17,842 nucleotides of DNA from Collinsella sp. Its GTDB lineage: Bacteria > Actinomycetota > Coriobacteriia > Coriobacteriales > Coriobacteriaceae. The notes beneath the pieces were generated by a model that was not told the DNA's origin, did not search any database, and saw only the letters and a list, made by a program, of their open reading frames with translations. Location: positions 1 to 17,842 of the forward strand of contig JAGZQF010000033.1 of assembly GCA_018382295.1 (NCBI GenBank). Reading direction: 5' to 3'. Below are positions 7,364 to 14,159 of this stretch, one piece after another. Numbering within the stretch: position 1 is the first letter of the stretch; each line of letters opens with the position of its first letter. The translations under genes and the position numbers were made by a program.

Positions 7364-9031
7364 TTAGAACAGGCCGGTGATGTTGCCGTCGTTGTCGACG
7401 TCGATGTTCTCGGCCGCGGGAACCTTGGGCAGGCCAGGCATGGTCAGAACGCTGCCGGTCAGCGCGACCACAAAGTGGGCACCGGCGGAAACCTTGAGCT
7501 CGCGCACGGTGATGCGGAAGCCCTCGGGAGCGCCCAGCGCCTTGGCGTTGTCGCTAAAGCTGTACTGCGTCTTGGCCACGCACACCGGCAGGTTGCCAAA
7601 GCCGTTCTCGCGCAGCTCGGCGAGCTGACGCTTGGCAGCCGGCGTAAAGTCGACGCCGTCGGCGCGGTAAACCTTAGTGGCAACGGCCTCAAGGGCATCG
7701 GCAACATCGGCACCGTCCTCGTAGGCAAACTGGAGCTCACTCGGCTGCTCAATCAAGCGCATGACCTCATCGGCCAGGTCGAGCGCGCCCTCGCCTCCCT
7801 TGGCCCAGACCTCGGACAGCTTAACGTTGACACCGAGCTTCTGGCACTCGGACTCGATGAGCTCGAGTTCGGCCTCGGTGTCCGTCGGGAAGCGGTTAAT
7901 GGCGACCACGCAGGGCAAACCGTAGACATTCTGAATGTTGTCGACGTGGCGCAGCAGGTTGGGCATGCCGACCTTGAGGGCCTCGAGGTTCTCCTCGTTG
8001 AGGTCGGCCTTGGCAACACCGCCGTTGTACTTGAGCGCGCGGGCGGTTGCGACGACCACGACGGCGCTGGGACGAATGCCAGTCATGCGGCACTTGATGT
8101 CGAGGAACTTCTCGGCACCCAGGTCGGCACCGAAACCAGCCTCGGTAATCGCGACGTCGCCAAAGCGCATGGCCATGCGGGTGGCCATGATGGAGTTGCA
8201 GCCGTGGGCAATATTGGCGAAGGGACCGCCGTGGACAAACGCAGGCGTACCCTCGAGCGTCTGCACCAGATTGGGCTTGAGCGCGTCCTTGAGCAGGGCC
8301 GCCATGGCACCCTGAGCCTTAAGGTCACGGGCGCGGACGGGCTCGCCGGCATAGCTGTAGCCGACGACGATCTCGCCCAGGCGCTCCTTGAGGTCATTGA
8401 TGCTCGTGGACAGGCACAGGATTGCCATGACCTCGGAGGCAACGGTGATGTCGAAGCCATCCTCGCGCGGTACTCCCTGGGCCTTGCCGCCAATGCCGTC
8501 GATAACATGGCGCAGCTGACGGTCGTTCATGTCGACAACGCGCTTCCAGGTGATGCGCTTAACGTCGATGCCGAGCTGGTTGCCCTGCTGAATATGGTTG
8601 TCGAACATGGCTGCCAGCAGATTGTTGGCGGCACCGATGGCATGGAAGTCGCCGGTAAAGTGCAGGTTGATGTCCTCCATGGGGATGACCTGAGCCCAAC
8701 CGCCACCGGCGGCACCGCCCTTCACGCCAAACACGGGACCGAGCGAAGGCTCGCGCAGGGCCACGGCGCTCTTGACGCCGCGACGGCGCAGGCCGTCGGC
8801 CAGGCCGATGGTCGTAGTGGTCTTACCCTCGCCTGCGGGCGTGGGATTGATAGCGGTCACGAGGACAAGCTTGGCCTGGTGATCAGTTGGCTCGTTGAGC
8901 AGGGAATAGTCGACCTTTGCCTTGTCAAAGCCGTACGGAATCAGATGCTTAACGTCGACGCCGGCGTTCTTGGCCACCTCGGTAATAGGCAGCGGCGTAA
9001 CAGAACGTGCGATTTCGATGTCAGTAGGCAT
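7364..9031 (-). CDS. fhs: Formate-tetrahydrofolate ligase
   Basis: The enzyme makes 10-formyl-tetrahydrofolate from formate, tetrahydrofolate and ATP in the cytoplasm. The product feeds purine synthesis, and in acetogens the methyl branch of the Wood-Ljungdahl pathway. The ATP loop is clear at residues 63-72 (PTPAGEGKTT), followed by REPSLGPVFGVKGGAAGGG, LHFTGDFHAI and FVHGGPFANIAHGCNS, all hallmarks of the family. At 555 residues it is full length. The upstream extension to 9097 is not part of the gene: the ATG at 9031 begins MPTDIEIARS and has GAAAGGA at 9038-9044. It stands alone with its own candidate promoter and terminator. No other folate-pathway or acetogenesis gene is in the window, so a housekeeping one-carbon role is the safer reading. 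Confidence 0.98.
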   Translation of the reverse strand: MPTDIEIARSVTPLPITEVAKNAGVDVKHLIPYGFDKAKVDYSLLNEPTDHQAKLVLVTAINPTPAGEGKTTTTIGLADGLRRRGVKSAVALREPSLGPVFGVKGGAAGGGWAQVIPMEDINLHFTGDFHAIGAANNLLAAMFDNHIQQGNQLGIDVKRITWKRVVDMNDRQLRHVIDGIGGKAQGVPREDGFDITVASEVMAILCLSTSINDLKERLGEIVVGYSYAGEPVRARDLKAQGAMAALLKDALKPNLVQTLEGTPAFVHGGPFANIAHGCNSIMATRMAMRFGDVAITEAGFGADLGAEKFLDIKCRMTGIRPSAVVVVATARALKYNGGVAKADLNEENLEALKVGMPNLLRHVDNIQNVYGLPCVVAINRFPTDTEAELELIESECQKLGVNVKLSEVWAKGGEGALDLADEVMRLIEQPSELQFAYEDGADVADALEAVATKVYRADGVDFTPAAKRQLAELRENGFGNLPVCVAKTQYSFSDNAKALGAPEGFRITVRELKVSAGAHFVVALTGSVLTMPGLPKVPAAENIDVDNDGNITGLF

Positions 9032-9071
9032 GGGCGGTCCTTTCGTTACCGGATGAGAAAAAGACCAATCC

Positions 9072-9080
9072 AGCATAGCA
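9072..9080 (-). promoter_or_regulatory. Candidate extended -10 promoter for fhs
   Basis: The minus strand reads TGCTATGCT, an extended -10 (TGN followed by TATGCT), about 40 nt upstream of the fhs ATG. Upstream is a T-rich stretch (GTTTTGCTATTG), but it gives only a poor -35 match. No folate riboswitch motif was recognised in the leader. Confidence 0.4.
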
Positions 9081-9177
9081 CGCGCGCGCAATAGCAAAAC
9101 GCCCGTAACCGACGAACGGCGATATGTTTACCCGATGCCCAGCGATAGCCTACAGATGCGCTAAAACAAGCCCATTC

Positions 9178-10245
9178 CTACAGGGTCGGCTCGATACCCA
9201 AATGCTCGAATGTGCGCAGGGTTGCCTGGCGACCCTGCGGCGTGCGAATCATCAACCCACACTGCAGCAGATAGGGCTCGTAGACATCCTCGAGCGTACC
9301 CGGGTCCTCGCCCACCGCACTGGCAAGCGTCGTCAGGCCGACGGCACGTCCGGAGAACGTCTTGGCAAGCGTCTCCAAAATGCGAATATCCATCCAGTCC
9401 AAGCCGAGCTCATCGATCTCAAAGAACTCGAGTGCCTGACGGCAGATATCGAGCTCGATGGGACCGTTGCCGCGCACCTGCGCATAGTCGCGCACGCGCT
9501 TGAGCAGACGGTTGGCAAGACGCGGCGTGCCGCGCGAACGCGAGCCGATCTCGAGCGCGCTGGGATGGTCAATCGTCACGCCCAGGATGGTCGCCGAGCG
9601 TGTCACAATCTGGGCGAGTTCCTCGACGGTGTAGTAATCCAGACGATACGAAATGCCAAAACGGTCGCGTAGCGGGCCGGTCAACATGCCCGAGCGAGTC
9701 GTTGCCGCCACCAGCGTGAACTTGGGGATATCCAGGCGAATCGAGCGTGCAGCCGGACCCTTGCCGATCACAATATCGAGGGCAAAGTCCTCCATCGCAG
9801 GATACAGGACCTCCTCGACCGAGCGGTTGAGGCGGTGGATCTCGTCGATAAACAGCACATCACCCGGCTGCAGGTTAGTCAGGATGGCCGCCAGGTCGCC
9901 GGTGCGCGCGATGGCCGGACCGCTCGTCGTCTTGATCTGAGCGCCCAGCTCGTTGGCGATAACCGTAGCCAGCGTGGTCTTGCCCAGACCCGGAGGGCCC
10001 GAGAAGATCACGTGGTCGAGCGTCTCGCCGCGGCTCTGCGCGGCCTCGATCAGCACGCGCAGGCTCTGCTTGATATGCTCCTGGCCGCAGTAGTCATCCA
10101 GGCGCTGGGGGCGCAGGGTACGGTCGACATCAAGGTCCTCGGGCGTCAGCTCCGAGCCCACCATGCGCTCGCCATGCGCCATGGATGCCGCAGGCGAGTT
10201 GCCGGGCGTCGCCCACAGGTCCTGAGAATCATCGGCTTCCCACAT
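9178..10245 (-). CDS. ruvB: Holliday junction branch-migration motor RuvB
   Basis: RuvB is the hexameric AAA+ ATPase that drives branch migration of Holliday junctions together with RuvA. Seen here: Walker A GPPGLGKT (83-90), Walker B FIDEIH (D134-E135), sensor-1 region AATTRSGMLTGPLRDRFG, arginine-rich sensor-2 GTPRLANRLLKRVRDY, and a C-terminal winged-helix (GLTTLASAVGEDPGTLEDVYEPYL). The protein is full length (355 aa), with about 30 extra low-conservation residues before the usual ELTPEDLDVDRTLRP start. The ATG at 10245 overlaps the ruvA stop (TGATG); a GTG one codon earlier is also possible. It is the last gene of ruvC-ruvA-ruvB. No convincing terminator hairpin was seen between its stop and fhs. 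Confidence 0.98.
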   Translation of the reverse strand: MWEADDSQDLWATPGNSPAASMAHGERMVGSELTPEDLDVDRTLRPQRLDDYCGQEHIKQSLRVLIEAAQSRGETLDHVIFSGPPGLGKTTLATVIANELGAQIKTTSGPAIARTGDLAAILTNLQPGDVLFIDEIHRLNRSVEEVLYPAMEDFALDIVIGKGPAARSIRLDIPKFTLVAATTRSGMLTGPLRDRFGISYRLDYYTVEELAQIVTRSATILGVTIDHPSALEIGSRSRGTPRLANRLLKRVRDYAQVRGNGPIELDICRQALEFFEIDELGLDWMDIRILETLAKTFSGRAVGLTTLASAVGEDPGTLEDVYEPYLLQCGLMIRTPQGRQATLRTFEHLGIEPTL

Positions 10246-10865
10246 CACGCATCCATTCCGAGTCGCTTAAGCGCCGCGCCGAGCAGATCCTCGACACGCA
10301 TATCCTGCCCATCATACCCGCTCAGGGCAACATCGGTCTCCTGCGGGCTAAAGCCCATGGAAAGGAGCGCCGCACGGGCGTCATCGATCGCCGAGGGAGC
10401 GGCGGAGGGAACCGGCATCGCAACCTGGCCGGGAATCACGTCGACCGGCACAAAGCCCTTGTCCTTGGCAAAGGTGCTCTTGAGCTCCAAGATGAGGCGC
10501 TGCGCTGTCTTTTTGCCCACACCGGGCACCTTGGCCATGCCCTTGTCATCCTCGGCCATTACCAGGGAATACAGCTGTCCCACGGTATAGGTGGAGAGCA
10601 CGGCGAGCGCCAAGCGCGGACCGACGCCCGAGACGGACACGAGCCGATCGAACATCGTGCGCTCGTCCTTGGAGGCAAAACCAAAGAGCGTCATGGCGTC
10701 CTCGCGCACCTGCATGCGCGTGTAGAGGCGAACCTCGCCGCCGGGCGTCGGCAACGTGGCCGCGGTGCTGCCCGAGATGCCGAGCTCAAAGCCCACGCCC
10801 GACACATCGACAACGGCCGAGCTCATCGTGGCCTCGACAAGCGTTCCATGGAGCTGGGAAATCAT
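10245..10865 (-). CDS. ruvA: Holliday junction-binding protein RuvA
   Basis: RuvA binds four-way junctions as a tetramer and loads RuvB. The N-terminal OB-fold (residues 1-62: MISQLHGTLVEA, VDVSGVGFEL, YTRMQVREDAMTLFGF) is followed by two helix-hairpin-helix motifs (LVSVSGVGPRLALAVL near 75-90 and MAKVPGVGKKTAQRLILEL near 109-127). A flexible linker then leads to the RuvB-binding domain III (about 155-206: DDARAALLSMGFSPQE). Length (206 aa) is normal. Its ATG overlaps the ruvC stop by one base (TGATG), and its own stop overlaps the ruvB ATG in the same way, which implies translational coupling through the operon. Confidence 0.98.
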   Translation of the reverse strand: MISQLHGTLVEATMSSAVVDVSGVGFELGISGSTAATLPTPGGEVRLYTRMQVREDAMTLFGFASKDERTMFDRLVSVSGVGPRLALAVLSTYTVGQLYSLVMAEDDKGMAKVPGVGKKTAQRLILELKSTFAKDKGFVPVDVIPGQVAMPVPSAAPSAIDDARAALLSMGFSPQETDVALSGYDGQDMRVEDLLGAALKRLGMDA

Positions 10866-11386
10866 CAGTATCCGGTTCCTCTCTGTTGATAGAACTCGCC
10901 ACCGGTGAGGGCACGGGTGCGGCTGAGGTTTACGTGGCAGATGGCGCAGGCTAGGGCATCGGCTGCATGGTCGGGATGCGGGTCGTGATCGAGCTGTGTG
11001 AGCGTACGAACCATGTAGGCGACCTGCCGCTTATCTGCGGCACCGGTGCCCACCACAGCCTGCTTAATCTGCATAGGCGTGTACTCGCCAATCTCGAGCG
11101 CGCACTCCGAAAGCGCCACGAGCGCGGCACCACGGGCATGCGCCGTGGGGATGGCCGAGCGGACATTAGCGCCAAAGTAGATGCTCTCGATAGCCGCGGT
11201 ATCGGGACGGTAGCGTTCGACGACGCCCTTGAGGTCGCGGGCGATATGCGACAGACGCACCGCGAGCGGACTGCCCGCGCTGGTCTCGATACAACCGTAG
11301 GCACGGCAGCGAACCTCGCCGCGCCGCTCCTCGATAATCCCCCAACCCGTATGGGCCAAACCAGGGTCGATACCCAAGATAACCAA
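10865..11386 (-). CDS. ruvC: Holliday junction resolvase RuvC
   Basis: RuvC is the dimeric endonuclease that cuts Holliday junctions. The catalytic acidic residues are present: D7 (ILGIDPG), E67 (AAIESIYF), D139 and D143 (DHAADALA, with H140). I place the start at a TTG (11386) giving MVILGIDPG: a strong GAGGGGAGG lies 5 nt upstream, and the first aspartate then sits at position 7 as usual for RuvC. The upstream ATG at 11413 would add nine residues (MCLWRGEAG) translated from the ribosome site itself. The length is 173 aa. It is the first gene of the ruvCAB operon and lies behind a LexA box. Confidence 0.97.
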   Translation of the reverse strand: MVILGIDPGLAHTGWGIIEERRGEVRCRAYGCIETSAGSPLAVRLSHIARDLKGVVERYRPDTAAIESIYFGANVRSAIPTAHARGAALVALSECALEIGEYTPMQIKQAVVGTGAADKRQVAYMVRTLTQLDHDPHPDHAADALACAICHVNLSRTRALTGGEFYQQRGTGY

Positions 11387-11391
11387 GCCAG

Positions 11392-11400
11392 CCTCCCCTC
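11392..11400 (-). promoter_or_regulatory. Ribosome binding site deciding a TTG start for ruvC
   Basis: GAGGGGAGG on the minus strand sits 5 nt before the TTG at 11386 and inside the longer ATG-initiated frame. It supports the TTG as the real start. Confidence 0.7.
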
Positions 11401-11441
11401 GCCACAAGCACATCGCAAGGCAAGGCCCCGCGCACTATTCA

Positions 11442-11455
11442 CGAACGTCTGTTCT
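11442..11455. promoter_or_regulatory. LexA (SOS) box upstream of ruvCAB
   Basis: CGAAC-GTCT-GTTCT matches the Gram-positive/actinobacterial LexA box (CGAAC-N4-GTTCG type) at all but the last base of the second arm. It lies about 55 nt upstream of the ruvC start, where a promoter is expected. Known biology: ruv genes are SOS-induced in many bacteria. Binding itself is inferred. Confidence 0.8.
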
Positions 11456-11523
11456 AGAATAACACAACGGGGCCAAGATGCTTAGTTGAAGTATCGGGGT
11501 TGGGAGCGAATCCCGTCCCATAG

Positions 11524-13509
11524 TTAGTTTTGGCTGAAGAATGGGAACTGTCGGGGATCCACCGGCGGTTGCGGCATCGGCGTGCCCTGGGGCCCGCCCT
11601 GCGGTCCGCCCTGACCGCCCATCATCTTATCGATGGCGTCCTGGACCTCGCCCTCAAACTTCTTCATACCCTCATGCAGGCGACGCTGGCCATCCTCGGA
11701 GCGCAGCTCCTCCATCTGCTCGGGCGAAATACCCAACAGGTCACCCAATATGCCCATCATCTCGCCACGCATGCGCTCGCTTGTGTCCTCGTCGGCAAAA
11801 CGGTTCACCTCGGCGCGCGCCAGCGCATCGACCGTCATGCGCTCTTTACCGCTCAGGCCAAGATCGGACCACGCGAGCATATACGGCCAAGCGCGCTCGA
11901 CAAACGAACGGGCCGAGACGATCGGCGCCGTCGGCAGCTGGCGGCGAGCCGCCTCTCCCTGGCGCACGAGCATCAGCAGCAGCGAGCAAGCCTCGGGCTT
12001 GCCGGCAGCCATCGGAATGTCATCGAAGGAACGGTTGCGGTCCACATGCGCCTCAAGCGCGCCATCGACCTCGCCCGGCTCAAGCCCGCCGAGCAGCTGC
12101 GCCGCGCGGTCGAGCATGTCGACCGGACCGTCAAGCGTCGAGAGCGCCCGCGCCAGCACGCGCTCCATGCAATCCTCCACCGCGTTGAGCGTCACGAGCT
12201 CCTGCGGCACCACGGCAGACGTGCGGTTGCGCACGCGCGCCACAAACTCGAGCGTCGACAGGTATACGTCACCAAAGGGTGCATAATCGCCCTGGTAGCC
12301 ACCGCAAAGCGCGGGCGCCGCCAGCGCGTACTCAGTTTTGGACAGCGGGGTCAACGCCATCGCACCCAGCTCGAGCGCCGTATCCTCCAGCATGAGGCCC
12401 AGCGTGCGAGAGCGCAGGCGCTCGGCGTCGCCCGCCGACACATCGCGGTCGAGCACACGCGCGGCATCCGGCGCATCACGCTCAACCGTACGAATATGCA
12501 GGCGCTCGGCAATGGCGCGAACGGCGGCGCAACGGGCGGCTTCGGCCTCTTCCTGCGCCGGCGTAAAGATGCGGTTGCGCCCCAGCACCAGGCCGACCAC
12601 ATTGCGCGGACCCAGGGCGTCGACGGCAAGCGCCGCCAGTAGGGACGACGGCAAGTCGCCCTCGAGCGCCACCACGGCGCGCGACGTACCGCGGGCGCGG
12701 GCGTTATCGCGAACGGCGAGCACCAGCGCCTGCCACAGCCATTCCTCGGAGCGAAACTCGGGCAGCTCGTGGTCCTCCAAGGCATCGAGCATCACACCGC
12801 GCTGGATCTCCTGAACCAGTAGGCTCTCCTCAAAACACGGCGCTTGGGCCACCACGCGGCCGCAGTCGTCGAGTACAAACGACCCGCCGGTATACACCGA
12901 CTCGTCGTACGCACCGACCGGCGCCATGCAGGCAAACCACACGCTGCGCTTAGATGCAATCTTGCGGTAGGCTCCGCTGCGCACGGCTGCGATCGCAGCG
13001 GTCTCGCGGTCGGTCATATCAAACGCGTTGAACTGAAAATAGGCGATGAGGTCGACGCCGGTCGGCAGCATCTCGAGCTCGCGGTCCAAGTCGAAGATCA
13101 CGGCGATACGCACGCCGTCCACATCGAAGACTGGCGGCGCCCAACGGGCATCGCCGTTCCCACCGCGCTGCAGGGCAATGCTCGAACGGGCCGGCACCAC
13201 ACGACCGTCCTTGAGCATCATATAGTCGAGCAGGGGCTGGCCCTCAAACGAAACCGCTGCGGGCACGATGCAGATCATATCGAGCTCTTGGATACGCTCG
13301 GCGACGCCGGTCAAGCCGGCAAGCATGTCGTGCTCAAAGTCGGCAGCGCCCACCAGGCCGCCGGGCAGGGCTCCCATAAAGAGCGGAGCCGGCACGCACA
13401 GCACGCGCGCACCGCGCTCGTGGGCCAGGCGCGCATGGTCCTCGATGCGACCGCAGATACCCTCAATATCACCCAGGCGCATATCGATCTGTGCAAGTGC
13501 GAGCTTCAT
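11524..13509 (-). CDS. Degenerate NAD synthetase-like protein (nitrilase + NadE folds), predicted pseudoenzyme (661 aa)
   Basis: Architecture follows glutamine-dependent NAD synthetase: a nitrilase-like half (1-250; MKLALAQIDMRLGDIEG, VFDVDGVRIAV) and a synthetase half (about 250-540; AALAVDALGPRNVVGLVLG, LSKTEYALA, EAARRQLPTAPIVSARSF). Catalytic positions are lost. The nitrilase Glu (normally FPE) is A41 in VPAPLFMG, and the nucleophilic Cys is F139 in AVIFDLD. The ATP loop SGGIDS reads EGDLPS (283-288), TGNKSE reads PLSKTE (388-393), and the DVPKT lysine is lost (DVYLST, 414-419). A tail of about 120 residues (540-661) follows: an acidic, Met-rich helical region, then a Gly/Pro/Gln end. The frame is intact and codon use is normal, so it appears to be selected. 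AAAGGG precedes the ATG. The function is unknown. It lies upstream of ruvC, with no strong terminator between. Confidence 0.85.
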   Translation of the reverse strand: MKLALAQIDMRLGDIEGICGRIEDHARLAHERGARVLCVPAPLFMGALPGGLVGAADFEHDMLAGLTGVAERIQELDMICIVPAAVSFEGQPLLDYMMLKDGRVVPARSSIALQRGGNGDARWAPPVFDVDGVRIAVIFDLDRELEMLPTGVDLIAYFQFNAFDMTDRETAAIAAVRSGAYRKIASKRSVWFACMAPVGAYDESVYTGGSFVLDDCGRVVAQAPCFEESLLVQEIQRGVMLDALEDHELPEFRSEEWLWQALVLAVRDNARARGTSRAVVALEGDLPSSLLAALAVDALGPRNVVGLVLGRNRIFTPAQEEAEAARCAAVRAIAERLHIRTVERDAPDAARVLDRDVSAGDAERLRSRTLGLMLEDTALELGAMALTPLSKTEYALAAPALCGGYQGDYAPFGDVYLSTLEFVARVRNRTSAVVPQELVTLNAVEDCMERVLARALSTLDGPVDMLDRAAQLLGGLEPGEVDGALEAHVDRNRSFDDIPMAAGKPEACSLLLMLVRQGEAARRQLPTAPIVSARSFVERAWPYMLAWSDLGLSGKERMTVDALARAEVNRFADEDTSERMRGEMMGILGDLLGISPEQMEELRSEDGQRRLHEGMKKFEGEVQDAIDKMMGGQGGPQGGPQGTPMPQPPVDPRQFPFFSQN

Positions 13510-13548
13510 GGCTCAGCCCTTTCCGTCGTAAACCATCGTTGTCGTAGT

Positions 13549-13581
13549 AAAAGCGCCGGCCACAAGATGCAGTCGGCGCTT
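13549..13581 (-). terminator. Probable terminator of the superoxide reductase gene
   Basis: On the minus strand AAGCGCCG (13574-13581) pairs with CGGCGCTT (13551-13558) across a 15-nt loop, followed by a short TTTT tract. The T-run is brief, so efficiency is uncertain. Confidence 0.55.
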
Positions 13582-13626
13582 GCATGTGCATATGCTAGCT
13601 ATGATACCCCGAGCGGGGGCGCGCTC

Positions 13627-13989
13627 CTAGAACGTCGCGGACCACAACCCGTGCAGGTTGCAATAGGCATAGACGGTACCGGTCTTGGAACCGCCGGCAA
13701 AAAACGTCGCGGGCTTCATGCCGGGCTGGAGGTAATGGACCTCCAGACGGCCCTCGTCCTCAAGGGCGATCCACTCGATGTAGTGCTCGGGCACCATAGG
13801 ATGCTCGACCGAGCCCACGCGCGCACGGATCACGTGACCGTCGCGCTCGCTCTCAACGACCGGCACGTGCTTCTCGTGCGCCGCATCCTCGGTGTTCGCG
13901 GTCAGCTCCGTGCAGCCGGCAGGGGTTGCAACGTCGTTGCCAAGGGCGGCAATGAGCTTGCCGTCGGGGTCCTTAAAGAATTTCGCCAT
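13627..13989 (-). CDS. dfx: Superoxide reductase (desulfoferrodoxin family) lacking the N-terminal Cys4 iron site
   Basis: Superoxide reductase converts superoxide to hydrogen peroxide in anaerobes without releasing oxygen, taking electrons usually from rubredoxin. The catalytic iron ligands are all present: H41 (EKHVPVV), H63 and H69 (HPMVPEHYIEW), C110 and H113 (CNLHGLW), with K40 next to the first histidine. The N-terminal 35 residues align in layout with the desulforedoxin domain of two-iron desulfoferrodoxins, but CxxC has become KDPD and only one cysteine of the later CC pair remains (C26). It is thus a one-iron enzyme, like the class III type. The length is 120 aa. The ATG at 13989 has AAAGGAG upstream; the longer open frame to 14394 overlaps the SNF2 gene and is rejected. 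Confidence 0.95.
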   Translation of the reverse strand: MAKFFKDPDGKLIAALGNDVATPAGCTELTANTEDAAHEKHVPVVESERDGHVIRARVGSVEHPMVPEHYIEWIALEDEGRLEVHYLQPGMKPATFFAGGSKTGTVYAYCNLHGLWSATF

Positions 13990-14159
13990 GATGATCTCCT
14001 TTGCTGATGTGCCGATGTTCTTGAGGTTCTTATGCCCAAAGGCAGGCGAACCATCCACGGCATCGCAAATGAACACATAACGAGCGAGGCTAGCGCCCGG
14101 GGTCAGAGCGCGCCGGCAACCCGGAGCCGTCTCAACAGCCCCGGTTGCCATCTGCGCAG

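Noticed and set aside
7475..9094. Long plus-strand open frame opposite fhs (539 codons)
   Set aside because: It is the antisense shadow of a certain, highly conserved gene in high-GC DNA; composition is unlike a real protein and there is no ribosome site.
14110..14150. Hairpin GCAACC/GGTTGC after the SNF2 stop as a terminator
   Set aside because: The stem is short with mismatches and no T-run follows, so it is not listed as a terminator.
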